A DNA stretch of 64,000 nucleotides from Azospirillum brasilense. GTDB lineage: Bacteria; Pseudomonadota; Alphaproteobacteria; Azospirillales; Azospirillaceae. The number at the start of each line of letters is the position of its first letter. Position 1 is the first letter of the stretch. This document shows, one piece after another, positions 28,883 to 40,984 of this stretch. Both the position numbers and the translations under genes were made by a program. The notes beneath the pieces are model-generated. The model ran no database searches, was not told the origin of the DNA, and saw only the letters and a list, made by a program, of their open reading frames with translations. The stretch lies in the NCBI RefSeq assembly GCF_001315015.1, contig NZ_CP012914.1, positions 1,612,001 to 1,676,000 of the forward strand, written 5' to 3'.

Positions 28883-29806
28883 TTACCGCGCCGTGCTGGC
28901 GGCGAGTTCCGTCTTGACCTGGGCCAGGATGCGCGCGGCCTCGCTGCCCTGGATGCGGGCGATGTCGTCCTGGTACTTCAGCAGCGTGCCCAGCGTGTCA
29001 TTGATGACCGAGGGTTCCAGCTCCAGCTGGTTCAGTTCCACCAGCGCCTGCGCCCAGTCCAGAGTCTCCGCAACGCCCGGCGCCTTGTAGAGGTCCATTC
29101 CGCGCAGGCTCTGCACCACGCCGACGACCTGGGCGGCCAGCCGCGCGTCGGCGTTCGGCGCCTTCACCGCCAGGATCGCGCGCTCGCGCTCGGCGTTGGG
29201 GTAATCGACCCAGTGGTAGAAGCAGCGCCGCTTCAGCGCGTCGTGAATCTCGCGGGTGCGGTTGGAGGTCAGGATGACGATGGGCGGCTCCGGCGCCGTG
29301 ACCGTGCCGAACTCCGGAATCGAAACCTGGAAATCGGAGAGGATTTCGAGCAGGTAGGCTTCGAACGGCTCGTCGGTGCGGTCCAGCTCGTCGATCAGCA
29401 GGACGGGAGGACCGGCCAAGTCGGGCTCAAGCGCCTGGAGCAGCGGGCGCTTGATGAGGAAGCGTTCGGAAAAAAGGTCGGCTGCGAGCGCATCCCGGTC
29501 GCGGTCGCCCGACGCCTCGGCCAGCCGGATCTCCATCATCTGCCGGGCGTAGTTCCACTCGTAGACCGCCGCGGCGACGTCCAGCCCTTCGTAGCATTGC
29601 AACCGCAGCAGGCGCCGGCCCAGCGTGGCGGACAGCACCTTGGCGATCTCGGTCTTGCCGACCCCGGCCTCGCCCTCCAGGAACAGCGGGCGCCGCAGCT
29701 TCAACGCAAGGTACAGCGCCGTCGCCAGCGAGCGGTCGGCGACGTAGTTCCCCCGCCGCAGCAGGTCCAGCGTGTCATCGACGGAGGCGGGGAGGGTGTT
29801 GGGCAT
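28883..29806 (-). CDS. coxD: MoxR-type AAA+ ATPase, CoxD-like
   Basis: A 307-residue AAA+ protein. Walker A is EGEAGVGKTE, Walker B is VLLIDELDRTD, and sensor 1 is VILTSNRTREI. It is the ATPase partner of VWA proteins in CO dehydrogenase maturation. I start it at MPNTLPAS (29806), because the frame upstream runs into the palindromic repeat region and codes only low-complexity sequence. That repeat region separates it by about 236 bp from coxM, so expression from the upstream promoter must pass through the hairpins. Confidence 0.92.
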   Translation of the reverse strand: MPNTLPASVDDTLDLLRRGNYVADRSLATALYLALKLRRPLFLEGEAGVGKTEIAKVLSATLGRRLLRLQCYEGLDVAAAVYEWNYARQMMEIRLAEASGDRDRDALAADLFSERFLIKRPLLQALEPDLAGPPVLLIDELDRTDEPFEAYLLEILSDFQVSIPEFGTVTAPEPPIVILTSNRTREIHDALKRRCFYHWVDYPNAERERAILAVKAPNADARLAAQVVGVVQSLRGMDLYKAPGVAETLDWAQALVELNQLELEPSVINDTLGTLLKYQDDIARIQGSEAARILAQVKTELAASTAR

Positions 29807-29837
29807 GGTGGAAGGGATGCCTTGCAGGGTGCGGTAG

Positions 29838-30020
29838 CCCTCTCCCGTCTGGGGAGAGGGTGGCCCGGAGGGCCTCTCGCGCTGGCCGAAGGCCAGCGCT
29901 GACGGCGGCAGGCGGATGCCATAGGCATCCGCTGAGAGCCGGTGAGGGGGGTGAACATGGCGGTACGTTCGGCAAAAGCACAACCCCCTCACCCTAACCC
30001 TCTCCCCAGAGGGGAGAGGG
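29838..30020. repeat. Mosaic of palindromic repeats inside the cox operon
   Basis: Five stem-forming pairs lie in 183 bp: 29838-29846/29852-29860, 29879-29887/29891-29899, 29912-29920/29924-29932, a long-range pair around 29939-29949/29984-29993, and 29998-30007/30011-30020. The outer hairpins share CCCTCTCCC-type arms. This looks like a dispersed intergenic repeat family of the kind common in high-GC proteobacteria. It interrupts the gap between coxM and coxD and could act as an mRNA processing or attenuation site. Confidence 0.8.
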
Positions 30021-30042
30021 GACTTTCACAGTGAAGGGACTC

Positions 30043-30837
30043 TCACCCACACGCCTCGACCGCGCGCCGCGCCATCACCCGCACCAGATGGGCGCGGTAG
30101 TCGGCGCTGGCGTGGATGTCGGCGTTCAGCCCGTCCGCCGACACCGACGCGCCGTTCAGGGCGTCGGCGCGGAAGTCCTGGGCCAGCGCAGCCTCCATGT
30201 CGTCGGCCCGGAAGACGGACGGACCGGCGCCGGTCACCGCCACCCGCACCTCGCTGCCGAACACGGCCACGAAGACGCCGACGATGGCGTAGCGGCTGGC
30301 CGGGTTGCGGAACTTGGCGTAGGCGGCCTTGTCGGGCTTCTGGAAATGCACGGCGGTGACGATCTCACCGGGCTCCAGCGCCGTCTCGAACATGCCGGTG
30401 AAGAAGTCGTCGCCCGCGATCTCCCGCCGGTCGGTCCGCACCGTGGCCTTCAGCGCGACGACCGCGGCGGGGTAGTCGGCGGAGGGATCGGCGTTGCAGA
30501 TCGACCCGCCGAGCGTGCCCATGTTGCGCACCTGCCGGTCGCCAATGCCCTCGGTGAGGCTGGCCAGTGCCGGGATGACGCGCTGCACGACGTCGGAATG
30601 GGCGACCTGGGCGTGGCGTGTGAAGGCGCCAACGGTCAGCCCGCCGGCCTCCTCCCGGATGCCCTGAAGCTCCGGAATCTGGCCGAGGTCGATCAGGTCG
30701 CTCGGTCGGGCGAGGCGCTGCTTGAGCGTCGGCAGGAGCGTCTGCCCGCCGCCCAGCAGCTTCGGGTCCTCGAACTGGCCGAGCAGGGTCACGGCGTCGG
30801 CGACGCTCTTGGGGCGGTGATAGGTGAAGGCGTACAT
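30043..30837 (-). CDS. coxM: CO dehydrogenase-like FAD subunit (medium)
   Basis: A 264-residue FAD-binding subunit of a molybdenum hydroxylase. The FAD motifs are LLGGGQTLLPTLKQRL near the N-terminus and GTLGGSICNADPSADYP in the middle, matching the AGGQS and TIGG motifs of CoxM. It takes electrons from the [2Fe-2S] subunit to a quinone or other acceptor. The gene lies 15 bp after coxL. Family length is about 285, so this is slightly short but complete at both ends. Confidence 0.93.
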   Translation of the reverse strand: MYAFTYHRPKSVADAVTLLGQFEDPKLLGGGQTLLPTLKQRLARPSDLIDLGQIPELQGIREEAGGLTVGAFTRHAQVAHSDVVQRVIPALASLTEGIGDRQVRNMGTLGGSICNADPSADYPAAVVALKATVRTDRREIAGDDFFTGMFETALEPGEIVTAVHFQKPDKAAYAKFRNPASRYAIVGVFVAVFGSEVRVAVTGAGPSVFRADDMEAALAQDFRADALNGASVSADGLNADIHASADYRAHLVRVMARRAVEACG

Positions 30838-30852
30838 GATGTCTCCTCCCTC

Positions 30853-33243
<2,391 letters not shown>

Positions 33244-33278
33244 CTTCGTGTTCCTCCCATGAGAGCCTTTGCCCGTTG

Positions 33279-33776
<498 letters not shown>

Positions 33777-34094
33777 CCGCTGTCCTCCCATTGTTGGTGA
33801 CGTTCTGTTGCCCCGACCTTCGCGACGCTTCTTTCGACGGTTCTTCCAGATCTGCGGGATAAAGTGTGGCGCAGGACCAACCGGAACAAGGATAGGGGGG
33901 CGCCGTCCTATCCGGTCAAGACGCCGTTCGGCCTCCTCCGAAGGGAGAGTGCTTGTGCCGAACCGCCGCGTTTCTTTCGGATCCTACGGACTGGCGGACC
34001 CACCGCCCGCAAGTTAGGATACCCAACAATCCGACGCAAACCAACGCGTCTTACGAACGATCCGCTACGGACAGTCTTTCGGGAGGATAGAAGA
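33777..34094. other. Divergent intergenic region, coxS and TAXI receptor
   Basis: These 318 bp separate the divergent cox and TRAP operons and hold no supported gene. A 7-bp inverted repeat (33890-33896 with 33907-33913), with partial extension outwards, is the only operator-like structure I see. The ribosome site GGGAGG for the TAXI gene is at 34081-34086. Confidence 0.6.
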
Positions 34095-35033
34095 ATGAAG
34101 CGTTTCCTGGCCGCGGTCGGCGTTTGCATGCTCACCGCGCTGCCGGCCCAGGCCGAGCAGTTCGTCACCGTCCTGACCGGCGGCACCAGCGGCGTCTATT
34201 ACCCGTTGGGCGTGGCGCTGTCCGGCATCTACGGCAAGGCCATTCCGGGGGCGAAGGTCACCGTCCAGGCAACCAAGGCGTCGGTTGAGAACCTGAATCT
34301 CCTCCAGTCGGAGCGCGGCGAGATTGCCTTCTCGCTCGGCGACTCGCTGAGCGGCGCCTGGAAGGGCGACGAGGAGGCCGGCTTCAAGACCAAGCTGACC
34401 AAGCTGCGCACCGTCGCCGCCATCTACCCCAACTACATCCAGATCGTCGCCAGCAAGGATTCCGGCGTGAAGACGCTGGCCGACCTGAAGGGCAAGCGCG
34501 TGTCGGTGGGTGCGCCGAAGTCGGGGACGGAGCTGAACGCCCGCGCGATCTTCGCCGCCGCCGGATTGGGCTACAAGGACTTCGCCAAGACCGAGTATCT
34601 GCCCTTCGCCGAATCGGTGGACCTGATCAAGAACCGGCAGCTCGATGCGACCCTGATCTCCGCCGGCCTCGGCGTGGCGGCGATCAAGGATCTGGCCACC
34701 TCGCAAGAGATCACCATCGTGTCGATCCCGGCGGACGTGGTCCAGAAGGTGGGCGACTCCGCCTACATCGCGGAAACCATTCCGGCCAACAGCTACAGCG
34801 GACAGAGCGAGCCGGTGCCGACCGCGGCGGTGCGCAACCTGCTGGTCACCCACTCCGGCGTGTCGGACGACGCGGTTTACGCCATGACCAAGGCGATGTT
34901 CGAGAATCTCGACGCCATGGCCGCCGCCCACGCCGCCGCCAAGCAGATCAAGCTGGACGCCGGCGCGACCCAATCCCCGGTGCCGCTGCATCCGGGGGCG
35001 GAGAAGTTCTACAAGGAAAAGGGCCTGATGTAA
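34095..35033 (+). CDS. TAXI-family TRAP transporter solute receptor
   Basis: A 312-residue periplasmic binding protein with a signal peptide (about residues 1-20, ending AQAE). The TAXI hallmark FVTVLTGGTSGVYYPLG opens the mature protein, and the central KGKRVSVGAPKSGTE segment is typical. TAXI receptors bind dicarboxylates, glutamate or related acids and deliver them to a fused TRAP permease, which is the next gene. The start follows GGGAGG. The neighbouring cox operon runs the other way and may share regulation. Confidence 0.93.
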   Translation: MKRFLAAVGVCMLTALPAQAEQFVTVLTGGTSGVYYPLGVALSGIYGKAIPGAKVTVQATKASVENLNLLQSERGEIAFSLGDSLSGAWKGDEEAGFKTKLTKLRTVAAIYPNYIQIVASKDSGVKTLADLKGKRVSVGAPKSGTELNARAIFAAAGLGYKDFAKTEYLPFAESVDLIKNRQLDATLISAGLGVAAIKDLATSQEITIVSIPADVVQKVGDSAYIAETIPANSYSGQSEPVPTAAVRNLLVTHSGVSDDAVYAMTKAMFENLDAMAAAHAAAKQIKLDAGATQSPVPLHPGAEKFYKEKGLM

Positions 35034-35064
35034 GCGCGCCCCGTCGTCCCGGAACCCCCGTGCG

Positions 35065-37161
35065 ATGAGCGCATCCTCCCAAGACGCGGACAACAGGATC
35101 CGCCAGGCCATCGACCGCGAGAATCCCTCGACGGTCGTGGCCTTCGAAGGCGTCGCCGGAAAGGCGGTCTTCGCCATCGCCGTCGCCTTCTCGCTGTTCC
35201 AGATCTGGACGGCGGCCTTCAACCCGCTGTCCAGCATGGTCGTCCGGTCGGTCCATGTCGGCTTCCTGCTGCTGATGACCTTCACCCTGTTCGGCTTCCG
35301 CTCGCACGGGGAACGGCGCAGCGTGCCCTGGTACGATTGGCTGCTGGGCCTGGGCGCCTTCGCGCTCGGCCTCTACCATTACGTGTTCGAGGTCGATCTC
35401 ATCCAGCGGGCGGGCGATCCGAACACCACCGATTTGATCGTCGGCGCGATCACCATCGCGCTGGTGTTCGAGGGCGCCCGGCGGATCATGGGATGGGCGC
35501 TGCCGATCATCTGCGGCGTCTTCATCCCCTACGCGCTGTTCGGGCGGCATCTGCCCTTCGGGCTGGCCCACCGCGGCTACGACATCGATCAGGTCATCGA
35601 CAATCTGTACCTGTCGACCGAGGGCATCTACGGCACGCCGACCTTCGTGTCGGCGACCTTCATCTTCCTGTTCATCCTGTTCGGCGCCTTCCTGGAGCGC
35701 GCCGGCATGATCAAGCTGTTCAACGACGTGTCGCTGGGCCTCGTCGGCCATGCCAAGGGCGGGCCTGCGAAGGTGGCGGTCATCTCCTCCGGCTTCATGG
35801 GGACGATCAACGGCTCGGGCGTGGCGAACGTGCTGACCACCGGCCAGTTCACCATTCCCCTGATGATGCGTTTCGGCTACCGGCCGGCCTTCGCCGGGGC
35901 GGTCGAGGCCACGGCCAGCATGGGCGGCCAGCTCATGCCGCCGGTCATGGGGGCGGCGGCCTTCATCATGGCCGAGACCATCGGCGTCCCCTTCAGCGAC
36001 ATCGCCATCGCCGCGGCGATCCCGGCGATCCTCTATTTCGGCAGCGCCTTCTGGATGGTCCATCTGGAGGCGGGCAAGCGCAACCTCGTCGGGTTGCCGA
36101 AGGACCAGTGCCCCAGCGTGTCGCGCGCGCTGATCGAGGGCTGGTACCTGATCCTGCCGCTGGCGGCGCTGGTCTACCTGCTGTTCTCCGGCTTCACGCC
36201 GCTGTTCGCCGGGGTGATCGGCATCGCGTCGACCATCGCGCTGATCCTCGGCACGAAGATCGTCGGCTCCATCGGGCCGATGGCCCTGCGCGTCGCCTTC
36301 TGGGTCGTGCTGGGCCTCGTCGCGGCGGCGCTGTGGCGGATGGGCTGGCGGACGGAGCATCTGGCCTTCGCCATCGTCGGACTGCTGATCATTCCCTGCC
36401 TGATCATCAAAGGCGGGCGTGAGACGCTGGCCATGCTGGTGAACAGCCTCGCCGACGGCGCCAAGAACGCGGTCGGGGTGGGCGTGGCCTGTGCGCTGGT
36501 CGGCGTGCTGATCGGGATCCTGACGCTGACCGGACTGGCCTCCAGCTTCGCCGGAACGATCGTCCAGCTTGCCGGCGGCAACCTGCTGGTCGCGCTGATC
36601 CTCACGATGCTGGCCTGCATCCTGCTGGGCACCGGACTGCCGACGACGGCCAATTACATCGTCACCGCGGCCATCGCGGCGCCGGCCTTGCTGCAGATGG
36701 GCGTTCCGCTGATCGTCTCGCACATGTTCGTCTTCTATTTCGGCATCATGGCCGACCTGACTCCGCCGGTGGCGCTGGCGGCGCTGGCCGCCTCGTCGAT
36801 CTGCCGGGCCGGGCACATGGAGGTCGGCTGGATCGCCACGCGAATCGCCATGGCCGGCTATGTCGTGCCCTTCATGGCGGTCTATTCGCCCGCTCTGATG
36901 CTTCAGACCACGGAGCCGCTGGCGGTGGTGTACGTCCTGTTCAAGGCGCTGATCGCCATCGGCCTGTGGGGAGCGGCGACGATAGGATTTTTCTGGACGC
37001 CGCTGAAGGTGGTGGAGCGGGTGTTCGCGGCGGCGGCGGCCTTCCTGTTCGTCCTGGCGCTTCCGGTGACCGACGAGGCCGGGTTCGTTATGACGGCCGC
37101 CTTCCTGCTGTGGCAGCGCCACCGGCTGCGCCGTCTCGGGCGGAGCGGCGCACCAGCATGA
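35065..37161 (+). CDS. TRAP transporter fused permease (DctQM), TAXI type
   Basis: A 698-residue inner-membrane protein. The N-terminal third is a DctQ-like small subunit, and the rest is the DctM-like 12-helix sodium symporter. The motifs GAFLERAGMIKLFND, SSGFMGTINGSGVANVLTTG and GTGLPTTANYIVTAA are those of the TAXI fused permease. It works with the upstream receptor and needs no ATP. The start lies 31 bp after the receptor stop. The DUF1850 gene follows after 10 bp. Confidence 0.93.
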   Translation: MSASSQDADNRIRQAIDRENPSTVVAFEGVAGKAVFAIAVAFSLFQIWTAAFNPLSSMVVRSVHVGFLLLMTFTLFGFRSHGERRSVPWYDWLLGLGAFALGLYHYVFEVDLIQRAGDPNTTDLIVGAITIALVFEGARRIMGWALPIICGVFIPYALFGRHLPFGLAHRGYDIDQVIDNLYLSTEGIYGTPTFVSATFIFLFILFGAFLERAGMIKLFNDVSLGLVGHAKGGPAKVAVISSGFMGTINGSGVANVLTTGQFTIPLMMRFGYRPAFAGAVEATASMGGQLMPPVMGAAAFIMAETIGVPFSDIAIAAAIPAILYFGSAFWMVHLEAGKRNLVGLPKDQCPSVSRALIEGWYLILPLAALVYLLFSGFTPLFAGVIGIASTIALILGTKIVGSIGPMALRVAFWVVLGLVAAALWRMGWRTEHLAFAIVGLLIIPCLIIKGGRETLAMLVNSLADGAKNAVGVGVACALVGVLIGILTLTGLASSFAGTIVQLAGGNLLVALILTMLACILLGTGLPTTANYIVTAAIAAPALLQMGVPLIVSHMFVFYFGIMADLTPPVALAALAASSICRAGHMEVGWIATRIAMAGYVVPFMAVYSPALMLQTTEPLAVVYVLFKALIAIGLWGAATIGFFWTPLKVVERVFAAAAAFLFVLALPVTDEAGFVMTAAFLLWQRHRLRRLGRSGAPA

Positions 37162-37171
37162 TGGCGGCGGC

Positions 37172-37552
37172 ATGAGTGTGGCGTTGTGCCTGTCGGCGCT
37201 CGGCGGGGCGGTTCTGGCCGCCCTGCCGGGTTCCGCCTTCTCCCTGTCCTGGACCCATTCGGTCGAGAAAACCGAATGGCGGGAGGAGTGGCGCATCGAG
37301 AACGGGCGCCTCGCCCTCACCGAAGCCCGCGTGAAGGGCAGCGGCGCCGGGATGGAATCGCCGGCGGGTGCCCGCTTGGCCGATGGCTGGTGGGTCTGGA
37401 CACCGGCGGTGCCGCCGCTGGAAAGGGTGATTCTGGCCGCCTCGTCCTTTACGCCTGACCACACGCTGTGCGTGGGCGGAGTGTGCCACCCCCTTCACGG
37501 CTGGATCGGTGGGCCGGTCCCGAGTCCCCTCGAACTCAAGCCCTGCCGTTAG
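37172..37552 (+). CDS. DUF1850 protein linked to the TAXI-TRAP system
   Basis: A 126-residue protein of the DUF1850 family. It has a short hydrophobic N-terminus (about residues 3-22) and the family core SLSWTHSVEKTEWREEWRI and GSGAGMESPAGARLADGWW. The family is regularly found beside TAXI-TRAP permeases, as here, 10 bp after the permease. Function is unknown. The likely location is the periplasmic face of the membrane. The C-terminus has a Cys pair (CVGGVC) and a terminal Cys that could form a disulfide. Confidence 0.85.
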   Translation: MSVALCLSALGGAVLAALPGSAFSLSWTHSVEKTEWREEWRIENGRLALTEARVKGSGAGMESPAGARLADGWWVWTPAVPPLERVILAASSFTPDHTLCVGGVCHPLHGWIGGPVPSPLELKPCR

Positions 37553-37657
37553 AGAAACGTTATTCACGCACGGCCGATAAGGGATTTCCGAAGCGGCGTT
37601 CCGGCTTGGCTTAGCCCTTTCGGAGACGCATACTTCAGTAACTGATATTACAGATGA

Positions 37658-39139
37658 ATGCGTGTTATGACCGACGCCCAACCCACCCGACATCGCCTCT
37701 CCCGTTCACTTGCCGCTCCCCTGGCCGCTCTGGCGGGCCTCGCCGCCGCTGGACTGCCAGGGCTGGCCCTGGCGGCGGAAGCGGCGGGGGCTCCGCATCT
37801 CGACGGGCGCGACCTGAACGTCTTCTGGGTGATTCCCTTCGTCGGGATTTTGCTGTCCATCGCCCTGATGCCGCTGCTGGCGCCGTCCTTCTGGCATCAT
37901 CATTTCGGCAAGGTCGCCGCCGGCTGGGCCATCGCCTTTCTGCTGCCCTTCGCGCTGACCTTCGGGGCCGGCCTCGCCACCTACGAGCTGCTGCACACGC
38001 TGCTTCTCGAATACATCCCCTTCATCGTTCTGCTGACCGCCCTGTTCACGGTGGCGGGCGGCGTGCGGATCTGCGGTACTCTGGTGGGAACGCCACTGGC
38101 GAACACATTGGGGCTGGGGCTGGGCACGCTGCTGGCGAGCCTGATGGGGACGACCGGCGCCTCGATGCTGCTGATCCGCCCGCTGATCCGCGCCAACGAG
38201 CATCGGCGGCACAAGGTGCACACCGTCGTCTTCTTCATCTTCCTGGTGTCGAACGTCGGCGGCTCCCTGACGCCGCTGGGCGATCCGCCGCTGTTCCTGG
38301 GCTTCCTGAAGGGGGTCAGCTTCTTCTGGCCGACCCTGCACCTGTTCTGGCCGATGATGCTGGTGTCCGGCTGCCTGCTGGCGATCTACTTCGTGGTCGA
38401 CCTCTATCTGCACACCAAGGACCCCGGCAAGCACCCGCTGATCGAGGGCGTGCATGAGCGGGAGCCGGTGCGGGTCGAAGGGGCCGTCAACCTGCTCCTC
38501 CTCGTCGCCATCGTCGGCGCGGTGCTGCTGAGCGGTGTCTGGCATCCGGGGGTGGGGGTGGAGATCTACCACATCCAGGTGCCGCTGGAGACGATCGTCA
38601 GCAACCTGCTGCTTCTCGGCATCACCGGCCTGTCGCTGAAGCTGACCAGTGCGCGCAGCCGCCGTCTGAATGCCTTCACCTGGGGCCCGATCCTGGAGGT
38701 GGCGAAGCTGTTCGCTGCGATCTTCCTGACCATCATCCCGGCCATCGCCATCCTGCGGGCGGGCACGGACGGGGCGCTGGGCGCCATCATTGCAGCGGTG
38801 AACCAGGACGGCCAGCCGGTGCCGGCGGCCTATTTCTGGGCGGCGGGCCTGCTGTCCAGCTTCCTCGACAACGCGCCGACCTATCTGATCTTCTTCAACA
38901 CCGCCGGCGGCGACGCGCAGGTGTTGATGACCGACCTCGCCGTGACCCTGGCGGCCATTTCGGCGGGTGCGGTGTTCATGGGCGCCAACACCTACATCGG
39001 CAACGCACCGAACTTCATGGTCAAGGCCATCGCCGAGGAGCGCGGTGTGGCCATGCCGAGCTTCTTCGGCTACATGCTGTGGTCCTTCGGCATCCTGGTG
39101 CCGCTGTTCATCCTGGTGACCTGGGTGTTCTTCCTGTAG
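37658..39139 (+). CDS. CitMHS-like sodium:proton antiporter family protein
   Basis: A 493-residue polytopic membrane protein with about twelve hydrophobic segments and a probable N-terminal signal or first helix. The pattern resembles the ArsB/NhaD and CitMHS_2 ion-transporter superfamily, with TTGASMLLIRPL, GGSLTPLGDPPLFLGFLKG and LLSSFLDNAPTYL. It may exchange Na+ for H+ or carry a carboxylate. The ion is not determined. It lies 105 bp after the DUF1850 gene, which could be the same transcript. An in-frame ATG at 37667 is an alternative start. Confidence 0.86.
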   Translation: MRVMTDAQPTRHRLSRSLAAPLAALAGLAAAGLPGLALAAEAAGAPHLDGRDLNVFWVIPFVGILLSIALMPLLAPSFWHHHFGKVAAGWAIAFLLPFALTFGAGLATYELLHTLLLEYIPFIVLLTALFTVAGGVRICGTLVGTPLANTLGLGLGTLLASLMGTTGASMLLIRPLIRANEHRRHKVHTVVFFIFLVSNVGGSLTPLGDPPLFLGFLKGVSFFWPTLHLFWPMMLVSGCLLAIYFVVDLYLHTKDPGKHPLIEGVHEREPVRVEGAVNLLLLVAIVGAVLLSGVWHPGVGVEIYHIQVPLETIVSNLLLLGITGLSLKLTSARSRRLNAFTWGPILEVAKLFAAIFLTIIPAIAILRAGTDGALGAIIAAVNQDGQPVPAAYFWAAGLLSSFLDNAPTYLIFFNTAGGDAQVLMTDLAVTLAAISAGAVFMGANTYIGNAPNFMVKAIAEERGVAMPSFFGYMLWSFGILVPLFILVTWVFFL

Positions 39140-39196
39140 GTCTCCTTGCAACGCTGGCGGGCCGTGCCGAAGCACCGCCCGCCGGCATGCCCGGTC

Positions 39197-40021
39197 TCAA
39201 TGGGACATCAGGACCGGGGTGGTGAGGCTCGACAACACCGTGCGCGTCGCCCCGCCCAGCACCATCTCGCGCAGACGGGAATGGCCGTAGGCCCCCATCA
39301 CCAGCAGATCGCCGCCCAGGCTGCGATGACTGTCCAGAATGATCTCCCCGACATCGCCGCCCTGGAAAATGCTGGCTTGGTGCCGGCTGCGAACACCGTG
39401 GCGCTCCAGCCAGATCATCAGATCGCGGCCGCCGTCCAACGCATGGCCCGGCGGGTCGATGGTAACCACTGTGACCTGTTCCGCAGCCGTGAGGAAGGGC
39501 AGGGCGTTGCGCACGGCGCGCCCGGCTTCCCGCGTGTTCTTCCAGGCCACCACCACATGGCGGCCGATCTCCGTCCTGGGCGGGAAGTTGAAGGGAAGCA
39601 CCAGGGTCGGGCAGGAGCTGGTCAACGGAAGGCGGTCCGGCACCTGGAGCATCACCCGATCACCGAGGTCGTCGCCGTGGCTCTGGCTCACGATGGCGAG
39701 GTCGGCATAGGCCGCACGGGCGGCCAGCAGCTCCACATGGTCCCCTTCGTCGACCGTCCAGGAATAGGAGCAGTCCTTCAGCGCCGACCGGACTTCCTGT
39801 TCGATCTGTCCGGCCTTCTCGTGGGCGATGGCCGTGGCCTCGGCGATGTAGGCGTAGGAGGCGGCGCGTCCGGTCACCGCTGGGGGCATCGACACCGGCG
39901 TGGCCACGAACAGCACCTCGACAAAAGCGGAGAAGCGCTTTGCGAGACCGACCGCGACCTCAAGCCGCTGGGTGTGGCGGTCGTCGTTCGACATGTGCAG
40001 CAGGATCGTCTTGATCGGCAT
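39197..40021 (-). CDS. Universal stress protein with two Usp domains
   Basis: A 274-residue tandem UspA-type protein. The first domain begins at TILLHMSNDD. The second begins at HVVVAWKNTREAGRAV and ends in the ATP-binding motif MGAYGHSRLREMVLGGATRTVL (G-2X-G-9X-G-S/T form). Such proteins bind ATP or ADP and support survival under stress or growth arrest. I chose the ATG at 40021 (MPIKTILL), where the family begins. The frame runs 21 residues further. It is convergent with the antiporter gene. Confidence 0.9.
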   Translation of the reverse strand: MPIKTILLHMSNDDRHTQRLEVAVGLAKRFSAFVEVLFVATPVSMPPAVTGRAASYAYIAEATAIAHEKAGQIEQEVRSALKDCSYSWTVDEGDHVELLAARAAYADLAIVSQSHGDDLGDRVMLQVPDRLPLTSSCPTLVLPFNFPPRTEIGRHVVVAWKNTREAGRAVRNALPFLTAAEQVTVVTIDPPGHALDGGRDLMIWLERHGVRSRHQASIFQGGDVGEIILDSHRSLGGDLLVMGAYGHSRLREMVLGGATRTVLSSLTTPVLMSH

Positions 40022-40100
40022 GGTCTCGCTCGCAGGTTTCGAACCGGATAACCGGCCCTCCATAGGTAATGTTTGTTGAGCCAATCTGGCAACGCTCCGA

Positions 40101-40859
40101 CTAACGGCTGGCGAGGCCGGTGCGCCCGCCCGTGCCGTGATCGGGAGTGAGGCCGGAGATTTCCAGAAGCAGCTTGCTCAGGATGGCGTCTGCGAAGGCT
40201 TCGAAGCTGACCGCGGGCACCAGGAAGGCGCCGGGGCCGCCGATCACATGCTCCTCGTAATAGCCATCAAGGTTCGTCGGCGCCGCCCCGCCCCAGGGAT
40301 TGGGACGGTCGTTGAGGATCGGCAGGCCGTTGATGGTGATCCCGGCGGCCACCGCCTCGTCGCGCGCCCATTGCACGGGGCGGCCGCGGTTGTTGACCCC
40401 GTCGCCCGACACATCGATCACCCGCCGCGTCCCCTCGAAGCCGTTGTCGTTGAACAGACGGGCGCTGAAGTCGATGGCCGCGCTGATTGAGGTCCACTGC
40501 GCGCTGAGGGCCGGCGATTCGGCCACGGACGAGGCGAAGGCCTCGACGCTGCCCGGGTCGCTCAGCAGGGTCCAAGGTACGGTGATGCGCTGAAAGCTGT
40601 CGCCGGCCCATTCCACGTAGGTGACGGCGATGCGCCCGTAGGGACCGCCGCGGATCGCCGCCTGGATCTTCGGGTCGGTGAGGGCGGCGACATAACCTTC
40701 GCGCTGGAGGCGGCCTTCCTCCGCGTCCACGCTGCCGGACACGTCCACGGCCAGCACCAGTTCCAGATCGACCGGCGTATCGGCCAGGGCCCGCGCCTCC
40801 ATTCCACCGGCCACGAGAACCGCGACGGCCACCCCCGCCAGACGCCACGCACCGTCCAT
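40101..40859 (-). CDS. DUF1194 VWA-domain secreted protein
   Basis: A 252-residue protein with a signal peptide (about residues 1-26) and a von Willebrand A fold. The MIDAS motif DVSGSVDAEEG is intact. The conserved blocks YVEWAGDSFQ, VIDVSGDGVNNRG and the terminal FLVPAVSFEAFADAILSKL belong to DUF1194. Function is unknown. VWA proteins usually bind metal and a protein partner. It is divergent from the deacetylase gene, with a 125-bp shared promoter gap. Confidence 0.88.
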   Translation of the reverse strand: MDGAWRLAGVAVAVLVAGGMEARALADTPVDLELVLAVDVSGSVDAEEGRLQREGYVAALTDPKIQAAIRGGPYGRIAVTYVEWAGDSFQRITVPWTLLSDPGSVEAFASSVAESPALSAQWTSISAAIDFSARLFNDNGFEGTRRVIDVSGDGVNNRGRPVQWARDEAVAAGITINGLPILNDRPNPWGGAAPTNLDGYYEEHVIGGPGAFLVPAVSFEAFADAILSKLLLEISGLTPDHGTGGRTGLASR

Positions 40860-40984
40860 GCCGTGCCTCCCCCGCGGATGTTTTCGCCGACCCCTCAAGA
40901 AAAGAGATCGCCGCGCGGCCACGACAAGGGGCCTTGTGCGTGAGACGTTGACGGACGGGCGTCGCCGCTCCACCTCTCCCCCCC

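Noticed and set aside
34948-37464. An 838-codon minus-strand open frame across the TRAP permease
   Set aside because: It is antisense to a membrane protein with clear family motifs, and its composition is typical of a shadow frame.
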